From contig PWUU01000011.1 in assembly GCA_003562475.1 (NCBI GenBank), positions 1 to 54,790 on the forward strand: 54,790 nucleotides of DNA, in the 5' to 3' direction. Positions 8,643-17,433 of this stretch are shown one piece after another (position 1 is the first letter of the stretch; each line of letters begins with the position of its first letter). This stretch comes from Dehalococcoidia bacterium. Lineage in GTDB: Bacteria; Chloroflexota; Dehalococcoidia; GIF9; AB-539-J10. The notes beneath the pieces are model-generated. The model was not told the origin of the DNA. It was given only the letters and a program-made list of their open reading frames with translations, and ran no database searches. The position numbers and the translations under genes are program-made.

Positions 8643-9676
8643 ACGAGCATCAGGCACACGCGGGGCCGACACAGTCATACGCCGCCGCGGGCGTGCATAT
8701 CGACGAGGCCGACTCCGTCAAGGCACGTATTCAACGGTCGATCGCCTCCACTCTGGATTCACGCACCCTGGGCATTGGCTCGTTCGGCTCGCTGTACCAG
8801 CTTCAGGGCTACCAAGAACCCGTGCTCGTGTCCAGCTGTGACGGGGTTGGCACGAAACTCAAGATCGCGGCCATTCTCGGGCGCAACCGCACTGTCGGTT
8901 TCGATATTGTGAACCATTGCATAGACGACATCCTTTGTTGCGGCGCAATGCCGCTCTTCTTCCTGGACTACATCGCGATGGCGCGATTGAATTCCCAGCA
9001 GGTAGCGGATATCGTTGAAGGTCTTTCCGCCGCGTGCCGCGAGGGAGGACTTACCCTTGTCGGTGGCGAGACTGCAGAAATGCCCGGATTCTACACGGAA
9101 GGCATCTACGACCTCGTCGGGTTCATCGTCGGAGTCGTCGAGCGACGCAGCATTATTGACGGCAAGGACATCGTACCCGGCGACATGCTGCTGGGACTTC
9201 CGTCATCGGGACTGCACACAAACGGTTACTCACTCGCTCGGAAGGTGTTCGACATTGACCAGTCCCCATCGCAACTCACCTGCTATTATCCGGAGTTGGG
9301 ATGCACTCTTGCTGATGCGCTGCTGCAGCCCCACCGATCATACCACTGGATGCTGCAGCCATTTCTGTCGCGCATCAAGGGACTGGCCCACATAACCGGC
9401 GGTGGTTTCCAGGGAAACGTGCCCAGGATTCTCCCGGAGGGAGTGGCAGCGACAATCAACAAGTCGTCATGGCCGGTGCCTCCACTCTTTCAGCTGCTGC
9501 GCCGGTGCGGAGCAATAGAGGAAGACGAAATGTACCGCGTCTTTAACATGGGCATCGGCATGGTCGTGATCGTGTCGTCACACGAGGCCCGGCATTTAGT
9601 GAAGGCAATTCCCGATGCGTACACTATCGGCCGCATCGTCCGCCGTCATGCAAGCGAGCAAGTAGTCTTGGCCTGA
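8639..9676 (+). CDS. purM: Phosphoribosylformylglycinamidine cyclo-ligase (AIR synthetase)
   Basis: ATP-dependent closure of the imidazole ring in purine synthesis (345 aa). Family features are SSCDGVGTKLKIA (about residues 62-74), HCIDDILCCGA, GGETAEMPGFY (about 141-151), GLPSSGLHTNGYSLAR and HITGGGFQGNVPR. The start ATG overlaps the purF stop in an ATGA arrangement, so the two are translationally coupled. The short N-terminal AAAGVHIDEAD matches the usual YxxAGVDIxxGD region in degenerate form. Confidence 0.97.
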   Translation: MNEHQAHAGPTQSYAAAGVHIDEADSVKARIQRSIASTLDSRTLGIGSFGSLYQLQGYQEPVLVSSCDGVGTKLKIAAILGRNRTVGFDIVNHCIDDILCCGAMPLFFLDYIAMARLNSQQVADIVEGLSAACREGGLTLVGGETAEMPGFYTEGIYDLVGFIVGVVERRSIIDGKDIVPGDMLLGLPSSGLHTNGYSLARKVFDIDQSPSQLTCYYPELGCTLADALLQPHRSYHWMLQPFLSRIKGLAHITGGGFQGNVPRILPEGVAATINKSSWPVPPLFQLLRRCGAIEEDEMYRVFNMGIGMVVIVSSHEARHLVKAIPDAYTIGRIVRRHASEQVVLA

Positions 9677-9686
9677 GGGAAGAACA

Positions 9687-11210
9687 ATGCGAGCTATTCT
9701 GAGCGTCTCTGACAAAGCGGGAGTCGTCGACTTCGCACGCGGGCTTCGCGACCTCGCAGTCGAGTTGTACAGCACCGGCGGCACCAGGAAGGCCATCGCC
9801 GACGCAGGCGTAGACATCCACAGCATCTCCGAACTCACAGGTTTTCCGGAGATACTGGATGGACGCGTGAAGACGCTTCATCCCGCCGTGCATGGAGGCA
9901 TACTGGCGCGCCGCGACATGTCAGAGCATATGGCCGCGATCGAGGAAGCCGGCATCGGCACGATTGACGTAGTGGTAGTGAACCTGTATCCCTTCGTACA
10001 GACGGTTACGAAGAGCGGCGTGACCTTCGAGGAAGCGATTGAGAACATCGACATAGGCGGCCCAACCATGATCCGAGCCGCAGCGAAGAACTACGACTCC
10101 GTAACAGTCGTGGTGGACCCGGACGACTATGGATGGGTACTCCAACGGTTGAAGGAAGGCTCACTGGATGAGGCGTCACGCAGGCGACTGGCGCAAAAAG
10201 CGTACCAGCATACCGCTTCCTACGATACCGCGATCGCCCGCTATCTAAGCGACGAGTTGTTCCCCGACCACATGACACTCGCGCTCGAGAAGGCATACGG
10301 ACTGCGGTATGGAGAGAACCCGCGGCAGCAGGCGTGTTTCTACACGATACAGGACGTGAAGTCGAAGGACAACGGCCTCGGTGACATGACTCTACTGAGC
10401 GGTCCGGAGATCTCCTTCAACAACCTGCTGGATTTCGACTCGGCAATCACGACGCTGGCCGGCTTTGCGCTCCCAACAGTAGCTGTGCTGAAACACACCA
10501 ACCCATGCGGCCTTGCCAGCAGGGAGTCGCTTCGGGAAGCATACACACTCGCGCTATCAGGCGACCCTGTCGCTGCGTTCGGCGGTGTCGTAGCCAGCAA
10601 CAGGCCGGTCGACTTGCCAACAGCCGAGGAAATCAACAGGACGCACTACGACGCGATTCTCGCCCCGGGTTTCTCCGAGGAGGCTCTGGCTCTCCTCTCT
10701 CAGAAGAAGAGTCTCAGAGTCATCAAAGTGCCATTTCCAGAGACGGAGCAGGAGGGGCTTGAGTTCCGCAACGTGCGCGGCGGTTTTCTCGTGCAGACGT
10801 GGGACCGAATCGCGACTGACGAATTGTTCCCCACGCAGGTCTCAAAGAGACAGCCAACAGCAGGAGAGCTAGACGATCTGCTGTTCGGTTGGCGCGCAGT
10901 CAAGGCCATCAAGTCTAATGCCATAGCCCTCGTGAAGGATTCTGTCTTGCTCGGTATGGGCGCGGGGCAGCCGTCACGGGTAGAGTCCGTCTCAATAGCC
11001 CTCAAGAAGGCAGGTGACAAAGCTGCAGGCGCGGTACTGGCCAGCGACGCGTTCTTCCCCTTTGCAGACGGCCCCGAGCTGGCCCTGGAAGCCGGTGTTA
11101 CCGCCATTATCGAGCCAGGCGGTTCAGTCAGAGATGATGAGGTCATCGAAGCTGTCGATCGTCATGGTGCCGCCATGGTGTTCACCGGCGCGCGACACTT
11201 CAAGCACTGA
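9687..11210 (+). CDS. purH: Bifunctional AICAR formyltransferase / IMP cyclohydrolase
   Basis: Last two steps to IMP (507 aa, normal for the family). The N-terminal MGS-like cyclohydrolase domain starts ILSVSDKAGVVDFARGL with STGGTRKAI and GRVKTLHPAVHGG. The AICAR transformylase domain has YGENPRQQA (about residue 210), KHTNPCG, AFGGV, and the end motif with SDAFFPFADG and the final RHFKH. It lies 10 bp after purM with GGGAAG upstream. With purF, purM and purA the window covers four purine steps; the remaining pur genes are not here. Confidence 0.98.
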   Translation: MRAILSVSDKAGVVDFARGLRDLAVELYSTGGTRKAIADAGVDIHSISELTGFPEILDGRVKTLHPAVHGGILARRDMSEHMAAIEEAGIGTIDVVVVNLYPFVQTVTKSGVTFEEAIENIDIGGPTMIRAAAKNYDSVTVVVDPDDYGWVLQRLKEGSLDEASRRRLAQKAYQHTASYDTAIARYLSDELFPDHMTLALEKAYGLRYGENPRQQACFYTIQDVKSKDNGLGDMTLLSGPEISFNNLLDFDSAITTLAGFALPTVAVLKHTNPCGLASRESLREAYTLALSGDPVAAFGGVVASNRPVDLPTAEEINRTHYDAILAPGFSEEALALLSQKKSLRVIKVPFPETEQEGLEFRNVRGGFLVQTWDRIATDELFPTQVSKRQPTAGELDDLLFGWRAVKAIKSNAIALVKDSVLLGMGAGQPSRVESVSIALKKAGDKAAGAVLASDAFFPFADGPELALEAGVTAIIEPGGSVRDDEVIEAVDRHGAAMVFTGARHFKH

Positions 11211-11252
11211 TGACACGCATCACCGATACAGAGGCAAAGGAGCGGCTGTAAG

Positions 11253-12779
11253 ATGCGAGCAGTACTGGTGATAGACATGCTCCGCGGATTCCTGGAGGAG
11301 GGCCATCCCCTCTATTGCGGCCCGCGGGCCCGCAGAATTGTCCCCGCAGTCCAGGATCTCCTGCGAAGAGAGATCCAGCACGGCTCTCATATCATCTTCA
11401 TCTGTGATCGGCACACGCCGGACGACCCTGAGTTCCAGCAATTCCCGCCGCATTGCGTTGAAGGTACCGAAGAGGCGGAGATCATTCCTGAACTCTCCGA
11501 GTTCGAAGGCACCGTCATGCCCAAGCAGCACTACAGCGCCTTCACGGAGACCAACCTGTCACTGGTGCTGAACGATATTGGTGCAGATACCCTTGTTCTC
11601 TGCGGGGTGTGCACCGATATCTGTGTGCTCCACACGGCGGCCGCTGCCCGGGATAAGGGGTACGAAGTCGAGGTCCCGGCAGATTGCGTTGCGTCCTTCG
11701 ATGAGAAGAACCACGCGTTCGCGCTCAACCACATGGAGTCGGTCCTCGGAGCATGTATCGTGTCGCCTTCGCCCCCTCTGCCTCCACGCCAGGAATGGCC
11801 CATTCCTCAGAGCTGGCTGAACGGCGAGACCGCAGATGTCTATTTCCCCCGGACGGTGGAGATCCTCAAGAAGGAAGGCATCAATCCTATTGTAACGATG
11901 GAGGTATTTCCACGACGCAACGGTGTTCTTTGCGGGATCGAGGAGGTGAAATCTCTTCTCGGGCGAGCATTGCCAGCCATGGAATCCGAGGTATGGGCCC
12001 TTGAGGAGGGCCAGTCGTTCAGCACAAACGAGGTTGTCCTTCGCATCAAGGCCCCCTACCAGTCATTCGGAGTGTATGAGACGTGCTACCTGGGAATCCT
12101 GGCGCACTGCAGCGGCTGGGCAACAGCCGCCCGTGAGTGTGTGCAGGCGGCCAGAGGTATCCCGGTGTTGAGTTTCGGGGCACGGCATGTGCATCCTTCG
12201 GTCGTGGCCGTCATGGAGTACTCCGCAATTGTTGGTGGGTGCAAAGGCTGTGCCAGCACGGCCGGGGCTCACCTCGCCGGCATGGAGCCCGTGGGCACGA
12301 TCCCTCATGCACTCATCATTATCATGGGTTCGACAGCCGCAGCGACGCTCGCGTTCGACCGCGAGGTCAACCCGGAGGTTCCAAGGATCGCACTCGTCGA
12401 TACATTCGAGGACGAGGTGAGGGAAAGCGTTGCCGTGGCGAAGGCGATGGAGGGTCGGCTTCATGGAGTGAGACTCGACACGCCATCAGAACGAGGCCGG
12501 GTCACCGCAGGGCTTGTGAAGGAAGTCAGGGCGTGGCTCGACCTTGAGGGGTTCGAACAAGTGAAGATCGCTGTGAGCGGAGGGCTGGACGCTGATAGGA
12601 TTCGCTACTTCCTCGATGAGGGCGCACCCGTTGACCTGTTCGCAGTGGGCAGCTACATAAGCGATGCCCGGCAGATCGATTTCACTGCCGACTTGCATGA
12701 GGTCGACGGAAGGCCTATCGCCAAACGAGGGAGAATGCCGGGAGTGACGCCAAACCTCAGGCTCAAGAGGATTCTATAG
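11253..12779 (+). CDS. Nicotinamidase - nicotinate phosphoribosyltransferase fusion
   Basis: A single 508-aa frame joins two consecutive NAD-salvage enzymes. Residues 1-175 are an isochorismatase-fold nicotinamidase with the Asp8, Lys91 (MPKQHYSAF) and Cys124 (CGVCTDIC) triad and a DRHTPDDPEF metal-site segment. From about residue 187 onward it is a nicotinate phosphoribosyltransferase, with SFGARHVHP, GGCKGCASTAGA, IPHALIII and the phosphate-binding IAVSGGLDADRI. The product should convert nicotinamide to nicotinate and then to nicotinate mononucleotide, possibly with channelling. The start is supported by AAAGGAG. It lies 42 bp after purH, perhaps in the same transcript, which makes sense because both consume PRPP. 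Confidence 0.93.
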   Translation: MRAVLVIDMLRGFLEEGHPLYCGPRARRIVPAVQDLLRREIQHGSHIIFICDRHTPDDPEFQQFPPHCVEGTEEAEIIPELSEFEGTVMPKQHYSAFTETNLSLVLNDIGADTLVLCGVCTDICVLHTAAAARDKGYEVEVPADCVASFDEKNHAFALNHMESVLGACIVSPSPPLPPRQEWPIPQSWLNGETADVYFPRTVEILKKEGINPIVTMEVFPRRNGVLCGIEEVKSLLGRALPAMESEVWALEEGQSFSTNEVVLRIKAPYQSFGVYETCYLGILAHCSGWATAARECVQAARGIPVLSFGARHVHPSVVAVMEYSAIVGGCKGCASTAGAHLAGMEPVGTIPHALIIIMGSTAAATLAFDREVNPEVPRIALVDTFEDEVRESVAVAKAMEGRLHGVRLDTPSERGRVTAGLVKEVRAWLDLEGFEQVKIAVSGGLDADRIRYFLDEGAPVDLFAVGSYISDARQIDFTADLHEVDGRPIAKRGRMPGVTPNLRLKRIL

Positions 12780-12864
12780 CACGAACTCTTCCGGTAGCGG
12801 ACCACCTGAGAGATCGTTGCTGACCGGCTTCGGGCCTGCTCTCTGGATATTGTGCCATGGGATT

Positions 12865-13950
12865 ATGAGCGGTTCTGCGCAAAGAACAGGGCTTGCACAT
12901 CTTCCGCTCCATGGCGGGCGCGCTCCCGCCTGGCTCTTCCAGAGAATGGCCCGGCTCGCACGAGAGATCACGGCCGCGATTGTCGTCGACCACGGCCCCC
13001 AGGAGATGTTGCGCCGCCTCGCTGACCCGTTCTGGTTCCAGGCATTCGGATGCGTGCTTGGCTACGACTGGCACTCAAGTGGACTTACAACAACCGTGTG
13101 CGGGGCCCTCAAAGCTGGACTCGACAGGACGGAGCACGATCTCGGGCTCTTCGTCGCGGGAGGGAAGGGCAGGACTGCGAGATCGACCCCTTCAGACATC
13201 GAAGCAAGAGGGGCGAGCCTGGCGGTTAACCCGTCAACCCTCATACACGCGAGCCGCATGTCTGCCAAGGTGGATAGCGTCGCACTGCAGGACGGCTACG
13301 ACCTGTACCACCACACTATGTTCTTCACGAAATCCGGAAGCTGGACGGTGGTCCAGCAGGGCATGAATACGCAATCGAGGTACGCACGCCGATATCACTG
13401 GCTCGGCGATTCAGTCACGGATTTCTGCTGTGAGCCCCAAGCGGCAATATGCTGCGACTCCCGCGGGAAGGCATTCAATCTTGTAGCCAGTGAGAGCCAG
13501 CGTGCTCGAGACGCCATTACGGACATGACTCACCACTTCAAGCCGGGCACCCTGAAACACGAGTTTGAGCGCGTAAGGGTGCTTGCAATGCCTCGCAGGG
13601 AATACATTGCAGCCTCCGATGTAAACGTGTCCCGGATCGGGCGGTTTCTCGATGGCGTACAGGAAACACCCGTGCAGGACTTCGCCAGCCTCCTCGCACT
13701 ACCCGGGATGGGACGCAGGACCACAATGGCTATGGCCCTTATCGCGGATATCGTGTACGGCGCACCAACCAGTTTTCGAGATCCCGCAACCTATAGTTTC
13801 GCGCACGGCGGAAAGGACGGGTATCCTTACCCGGTCGACCGCACCCTGTACGACACCAGCATTCGCCTTCTCGCCGGCGCAGTGCGGCGCGCGAACATCA
13901 GCGGGCGCGAGAAGGGTGACGTATTATCACGCCTGCGCCCGCGAGAGTGA
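12865..13950 (+). CDS. DUF763 domain-containing protein
   Basis: A 361-aa protein of the DUF763 family, found in archaea and scattered bacteria, function unknown. Recognisable segments are RTGLAHLPLHGGRAPAWLF at the N-terminus, DPFWFQAFGCVLGYDWHSSG and the central DLYHHTMFFTKSG and WTVVQQGMN. The C-terminal segment LLALPGMGRRTTMAMALIADI looks like a helix-hairpin-helix, which suggests nucleic-acid binding (inference). The frame is open 48 bp further upstream, but the family N-terminus favours ATG 12865. No ribosome-binding site is obvious; it may be read through from the fusion gene 86 bp upstream. Confidence 0.88.
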   Translation: MSGSAQRTGLAHLPLHGGRAPAWLFQRMARLAREITAAIVVDHGPQEMLRRLADPFWFQAFGCVLGYDWHSSGLTTTVCGALKAGLDRTEHDLGLFVAGGKGRTARSTPSDIEARGASLAVNPSTLIHASRMSAKVDSVALQDGYDLYHHTMFFTKSGSWTVVQQGMNTQSRYARRYHWLGDSVTDFCCEPQAAICCDSRGKAFNLVASESQRARDAITDMTHHFKPGTLKHEFERVRVLAMPRREYIAASDVNVSRIGRFLDGVQETPVQDFASLLALPGMGRRTTMAMALIADIVYGAPTSFRDPATYSFAHGGKDGYPYPVDRTLYDTSIRLLAGAVRRANISGREKGDVLSRLRPRE

Positions 13951-14087
13951 GATTCGATGCCTTTGAGACGGAGAACATGCGCCAGCCCCGTGAGCGAAGC
14001 TGCCCCGGTGTCCCTGCGTTGCCAGTATCACTTCCTCATGTCTATCGTAAGGATGCTGCGTACAGGGCATGCGCGTGAGAGGGTGGC

Positions 14088-14576
14088 TTGCCCATGACGT
14101 GGATTGATGTCGCCGTGATCGCGACAACTTGCCTCTCCGCGGCATTTGGATTCTGGAGAGGGCTCCTCCGTCCCCTCATCGGGGTTGCAGGATTGCTCGG
14201 CGGCCTCCTGCTGGCAGCAGCGTTGTACCGGCAGCTAGCGTACGCCCTCTGGCAATCGCATGGAGCATGGCCACTTGTCGCCGCGTACGCCATCATACTG
14301 CTCGGAGTCCTTGTGGCCACGGTTCTACTTTCGATCCTCGTGGGCCGCCTTGTGCATATGACGCCCCTTGGCATCATTGATCGCTTGCTGGGGCTCACCG
14401 TGGTCACGCTCGTCGCCCTGATCGCCTGGGCACTCGTTCTCACAATCCTGATGATTGTCCTGCCCGGATCCGACGGCCTGCTTGCGGATTCTTTTGTGGC
14501 ACAGTTCCTTATCCGCTCGCTGACAGCCATCCCCAGCCTGCCACCACCGGAGAGTCTGACGCCCGGGCCAGTCTGA
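14088..14576 (+). CDS. CvpA family membrane protein
   Basis: Small four-helix membrane protein (162 aa) of the CvpA/colicin-V-production type. WIDVAVIATTCLSAAFGFWRG at the N-terminus is the family opening, followed by hydrophobic helices near residues 28-48, 62-85 and 98-125. The start may be TTG 14088 (GAGAGGG just upstream at better spacing) or ATG 14094. Role unknown; homologues are linked to biofilm or colicin secretion and often sit near DNA-repair genes. It converges with trxA. Confidence 0.8.
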   Translation: MPMTWIDVAVIATTCLSAAFGFWRGLLRPLIGVAGLLGGLLLAAALYRQLAYALWQSHGAWPLVAAYAIILLGVLVATVLLSILVGRLVHMTPLGIIDRLLGLTVVTLVALIAWALVLTILMIVLPGSDGLLADSFVAQFLIRSLTAIPSLPPPESLTPGPV

Positions 14577-14612
14577 GTACAACTGTCTCTGCTGCACGCA
14601 GCTACAAATCTG

Positions 14613-14939
14613 TTACTCGCTGAGAACGCCGTCCAAAGTCTTCTGCAGATCCTTCTTCGACTTCATCCCAACGATCTGTTGCGCCGCTTCTCCGTTCTTG
14701 AAGATCAGGAGCGTCGGTATCGCTGCTATGCCATACTTGGCCGCAATGGTGCTGTTGTCCTCAACGTTCACCTTTGCGAAAGCGACCTTGCCTTCGTATT
14801 CTCTGGCAAGCTCTTCAATAACTGGAGCTGCAGCCAGACACGGAGCACACCATTGTGCCCAGAAATCGACCAGCACGGGTGTGCTCGATTCGAGTACCGA
14901 CCGCTTGAACTCCTCTTCGCCAGTGATAGCCTGTACCAT
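14613..14939 (-). CDS. trxA: Thioredoxin
   Basis: Cytoplasmic disulfide reductase (108 aa). VLVDFWAQWCAPCLAAAP carries the WCxPC redox site near residues 30-36, in the form WCAPC rather than the common WCGPC. The cis-Pro segment AIPTLLIFKNGE is near residue 73. The upstream frame is open, but ATG 14939 is preceded by an excellent GAGGAGG and matches the usual N-terminus. It immediately follows tatD; the small gene, tatD and trxA form one minus-strand unit. Confidence 0.97.
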   Translation of the reverse strand: MVQAITGEEEFKRSVLESSTPVLVDFWAQWCAPCLAAAPVIEELAREYEGKVAFAKVNVEDNSTIAAKYGIAAIPTLLIFKNGEAAQQIVGMKSKKDLQKTLDGVLSE

Positions 14940-14940
14940 G

Positions 14941-15735
14941 CTACGAAACCTCCTCAACTATCTGAGCTAGCGCGCCACCAAGCAGGCGCCCGGCTGCACG
15001 GGTTGTGACGGCTGCTATGTTGTCTTCGCTCTCTGCTCGCAACTCGGCAACCGCCCGAAGACTCCTCACAACATCGGCCGGACACGACTGATAGCGATTG
15101 GTACGACCGTACCACACTGGAGCATCAGTCTCAAGCAGAAGTTGCTCCAGCGGCACAGCACGAACAGCCCGCCTGTGTTCTTCGTGATACTCGACAGCAG
15201 GTGTTGCGGACACGTAGTAGCCTGCATCCATTATACCCTGCAAAACTCCAGAGAAACCAGTGAACCAATGGAAGACTGCTTTCGCCACTCCTGACTCGCC
15301 TACAAGGCGTAGCGCATCCGTCCAGGCATAGCGGCTGTGCACGAGTACTGGCAAGTCAGCAGAGGTCGCCAGGGCAAGCACGTCCGCAAGAATCTCCTGC
15401 TGCATTTCTCTGGGCACTTGAGCAAGGGTCCGCTTGTGGTAGTCAAGACCCACTTCGCCAAGCGCGCTGGCGATCGCCAGGTTCTCCTGGATGAGCTTCA
15501 ACTCTTCGGCGATCCGCGATGCATCGTATCCCGCCAGGTGACACGGGTGGAGTCCAATAGCCGGATACACGAACCCCTTCCACTTCTCAGCCAGGTCGAG
15601 CGTTCTCTCGTTCGAAGCTCTGTCGGTACCCACCGCTATTACGGCGGAGACCCCAACATCCCGTGCTGCTTCCAGTGCAGCCGTTGCGTCCGAAAGCTGA
15701 TCGAGGTGGACGTGGCTGTCAACGAGCACAGTCAC
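14941..15735 (-). CDS. tatD: TatD family metal-dependent hydrolase (DNase)
   Basis: Amidohydrolase-fold nuclease (264 aa). DSHVHLDQL near residues 6-14 holds the HxH metal site; YPAIGLHPCH, ALGEVGLDYH (metal Glu), LVHSRYAW, VFHWFTG and LLLETDAPVW (catalytic Asp) follow in family order. The start is GTG 15735, which overlaps the preceding gene by four bases (GTGA). TatD proteins act in DNA repair or degradation; the exact substrate is not deducible. Confidence 0.94.
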   Translation of the reverse strand: MTVLVDSHVHLDQLSDATAALEAARDVGVSAVIAVGTDRASNERTLDLAEKWKGFVYPAIGLHPCHLAGYDASRIAEELKLIQENLAIASALGEVGLDYHKRTLAQVPREMQQEILADVLALATSADLPVLVHSRYAWTDALRLVGESGVAKAVFHWFTGFSGVLQGIMDAGYYVSATPAVEYHEEHRRAVRAVPLEQLLLETDAPVWYGRTNRYQSCPADVVRSLRAVAELRAESEDNIAAVTTRAAGRLLGGALAQIVEEVS

Positions 15736-16046
15736 TCTCCCTTCTTCTCTTCTCGCATCCTGCGGTAGAGCTCCAAACCCTCAGTCGTTGGCTCGTACGC
15801 ATGAAGCGCACCACGACCTCCAGTCACACGCTCAACAAGGCCGGCACGTATCAGTACACGAAGCATCGTTTCGCCGAAATAACCGGTGAGTTGCAGATAG
15901 TGATCGGCTACAGCGCGACCGGTTTCTTCGTAACGCGAGCAGATCCGGTCGAGCAGCCGCGCAGGTTCCTCGTCAAGACTTCTCACAAGCTCCTTCATTG
16001 TATCGGTCTGGTGAATCCGCTCAACGAACTCGGCACGTGCTGTCAT
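15732..16046 (-). CDS. Small hypothetical protein, winged-helix-like
   Basis: A 104-aa protein that I do not assign to a family. The end LRVLIRAGLVERVTGGRGALHAYEPTTEGLELYRRMR has the helix-turn-helix plus wing look of a small transcription factor (inference from pattern). The N-terminal half is helical and charged. ATG 16046 is chosen over an upstream TTG at 16055 because GGGAGG lies 9 nt before it. It is the first gene of the unit with tatD and trxA, overlapping tatD by four bases. Confidence 0.7.
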   Translation of the reverse strand: MTARAEFVERIHQTDTMKELVRSLDEEPARLLDRICSRYEETGRAVADHYLQLTGYFGETMLRVLIRAGLVERVTGGRGALHAYEPTTEGLELYRRMREEKKGE

Positions 16047-16082
16047 CAGAAACAACCTCCCGGCCTGGCCTGCGAAGTGCTA

Positions 16083-16111
16083 ATTCTAGACACTCATAGG
16101 CTCGATGACAA
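16083..16111 (-). promoter_or_regulatory. Promoter of the small gene-tatD-trxA unit
   Basis: On the minus strand TTGTCA (16111-16106), 17-bp spacer, TAGAAT (16088-16083): each box matches consensus at five of six bases. It lies 37 bp upstream of the ATG at 16046. Confidence 0.65.
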
Positions 16112-16125
16112 ACATGCACCAGAAT

Positions 16126-16154
16126 TTGACAGTCTCAGTCCACACTGCTAGTGT
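16126..16154 (+). promoter_or_regulatory. padR promoter with overlapping inverted repeat
   Basis: TTGACA (16126-16131) is followed after 17 bp by TAGTGT (16149-16154), a weak -10. The -10 is covered by the inverted repeat ACACT-GCT-AGTGT (16142-16154), a candidate operator for autorepression by the PadR protein encoded just downstream. Confidence 0.5.
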
Positions 16155-16185
16155 AACGCCAGGGAAGGGGGCACAGGAGGCAGCC

Positions 16186-16518
16186 ATGGCATACCACGAA
16201 CGAGAACTCCTTAAGGGAAGCACTGATTGCCTGGTATTGAGCGTCATCAATGATCGTCCGACATACGGCTACGAGTTGATCAAGGAGCTCGAGACGCGCA
16301 GCAGCGGGTATTTTCGCTTTCGTGAAGGGACCCTCTATCCCGCCCTACACCGTATGGAGAAGGAGGGGCTCATCGAAGGCCGATGGCAGACCCTGCCCAA
16401 CGGTCAGGAACGCCGGTACTACTACATCACTTCGCACGGCCGGGAAGCACTCGCGCAGAAGCGACTCACGTGGTCCGATTTCTCGGCTGCGGTGAAGTCA
16501 GTGCTTGCCGCCGAGTGA
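16186..16518 (+). CDS. PadR family transcriptional regulator
   Basis: Winged-helix repressor (110 aa). LLKGSTDCLVLSVINDRPTYGYELIKEL is the PadR helix-turn-helix opening, followed by FREGTLYPALHRMEKEGLI (recognition helix and wing) and RRYYYITSHGREAL. Start ATG 16186 has a perfect AGGAGG five bases upstream. The next gene, 15 bp later, is a membrane protein of the kind commonly paired with PadR regulators; the pair probably forms an envelope-stress or signalling module (known context, inferred here). Confidence 0.93.
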   Translation: MAYHERELLKGSTDCLVLSVINDRPTYGYELIKELETRSSGYFRFREGTLYPALHRMEKEGLIEGRWQTLPNGQERRYYYITSHGREALAQKRLTWSDFSAAVKSVLAAE

Positions 16519-16532
16519 GACTGACTACGCAC

Positions 16533-17420
16533 ATGTCTTGGAACTTCGTCGAGTACATCTCATCCCTCTGGGGCAACGCAAGAGTTGACTCACAGACACG
16601 CACGTCCATAAACAGGGAGATCCATACACACCTGGAAGATCGCGCGGGTGATTTGAAAGAGAGCGGCCTGAGTGAGGACGATGCGATTCGTTCGGCGATT
16701 CGCTCGTTCGGTGACCCTCGTGCAATCGCTCGCGACCTCCTCATAGTTCACTCCCAGGGCACGTGGAAGGACGCCTTTCTGACATCGCTGCCTCACCTGC
16801 TCGTTGCACTTCTTCTGACTGCATACTACCAACAAAGCATCGCATGCATAGTAGCGCTGCTGCTGGTCGCCGGCCTGGGCATTGGTCAGGCGGCAACGCG
16901 GAAAGCGCCCGCTTGGTCGTTCAGCTGGCTCGGCTACTGCCTGGTACCGGTGATAATGTCTGTGTTCCTGTTGCTGGGGGCGCAGAACTGGTGGACCGTT
17001 CTCGGTATTGCCTACATACCATGTGCGGTTCTCCTTACTGTGTACGTGATAAGGCAGACCGTCTCCCGGGATACACTGTATGTGTCGCTTATGCTATCGC
17101 CCTGGGCAGTGATCACGGCGTGGTTCATAGCTACCCACAGCCTGGCAGACTTACAGGCAGGACAGCTCAGTTCTCTCGGCGTCCTTCACTACAGCCGGGA
17201 GCTGGTGGGGAGCTTTGTCGCTCTTTCGATATCAAGCTTCGTTTTTGCACGCATAAGGCCACGGTGGGGGAAGGCGCTCGCACTGATCGTTCCACTCGTA
17301 CTTGTTTTCGCCTTTGTATCCCTGGTCTGCTGGGCGGACATGTCCCTGTTCGCCTGGTGCGCGTTCGTCGTGGCGCTCATACTCGTGGCCGGCCCGACCC
17401 TGCGGGAATTCCTCCCTTAG
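16533..17420 (+). CDS. Membrane protein with N-terminal HAAS-like domain, PadR partner
   Basis: A 295-aa protein. Residues 1-70 form a soluble helical segment (INREIHTHLEDRAGDLKESGLSEDDAIRSAIRSFGDP in two stretches) typical of the HAAS/permease-prefix domain found beside PadR genes. From about residue 85 to the end lie some seven hydrophobic helices with no recognisable catalytic motif. The frame is open far upstream; ATG 16533 is chosen because it starts at the conserved domain and falls just after the padR stop. Function unknown; likely regulated by the adjacent PadR. Confidence 0.8.
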   Translation: MSWNFVEYISSLWGNARVDSQTRTSINREIHTHLEDRAGDLKESGLSEDDAIRSAIRSFGDPRAIARDLLIVHSQGTWKDAFLTSLPHLLVALLLTAYYQQSIACIVALLLVAGLGIGQAATRKAPAWSFSWLGYCLVPVIMSVFLLLGAQNWWTVLGIAYIPCAVLLTVYVIRQTVSRDTLYVSLMLSPWAVITAWFIATHSLADLQAGQLSSLGVLHYSRELVGSFVALSISSFVFARIRPRWGKALALIVPLVLVFAFVSLVCWADMSLFAWCAFVVALILVAGPTLREFLP

Positions 17421-17433
17421 GCACGCATCCGCA

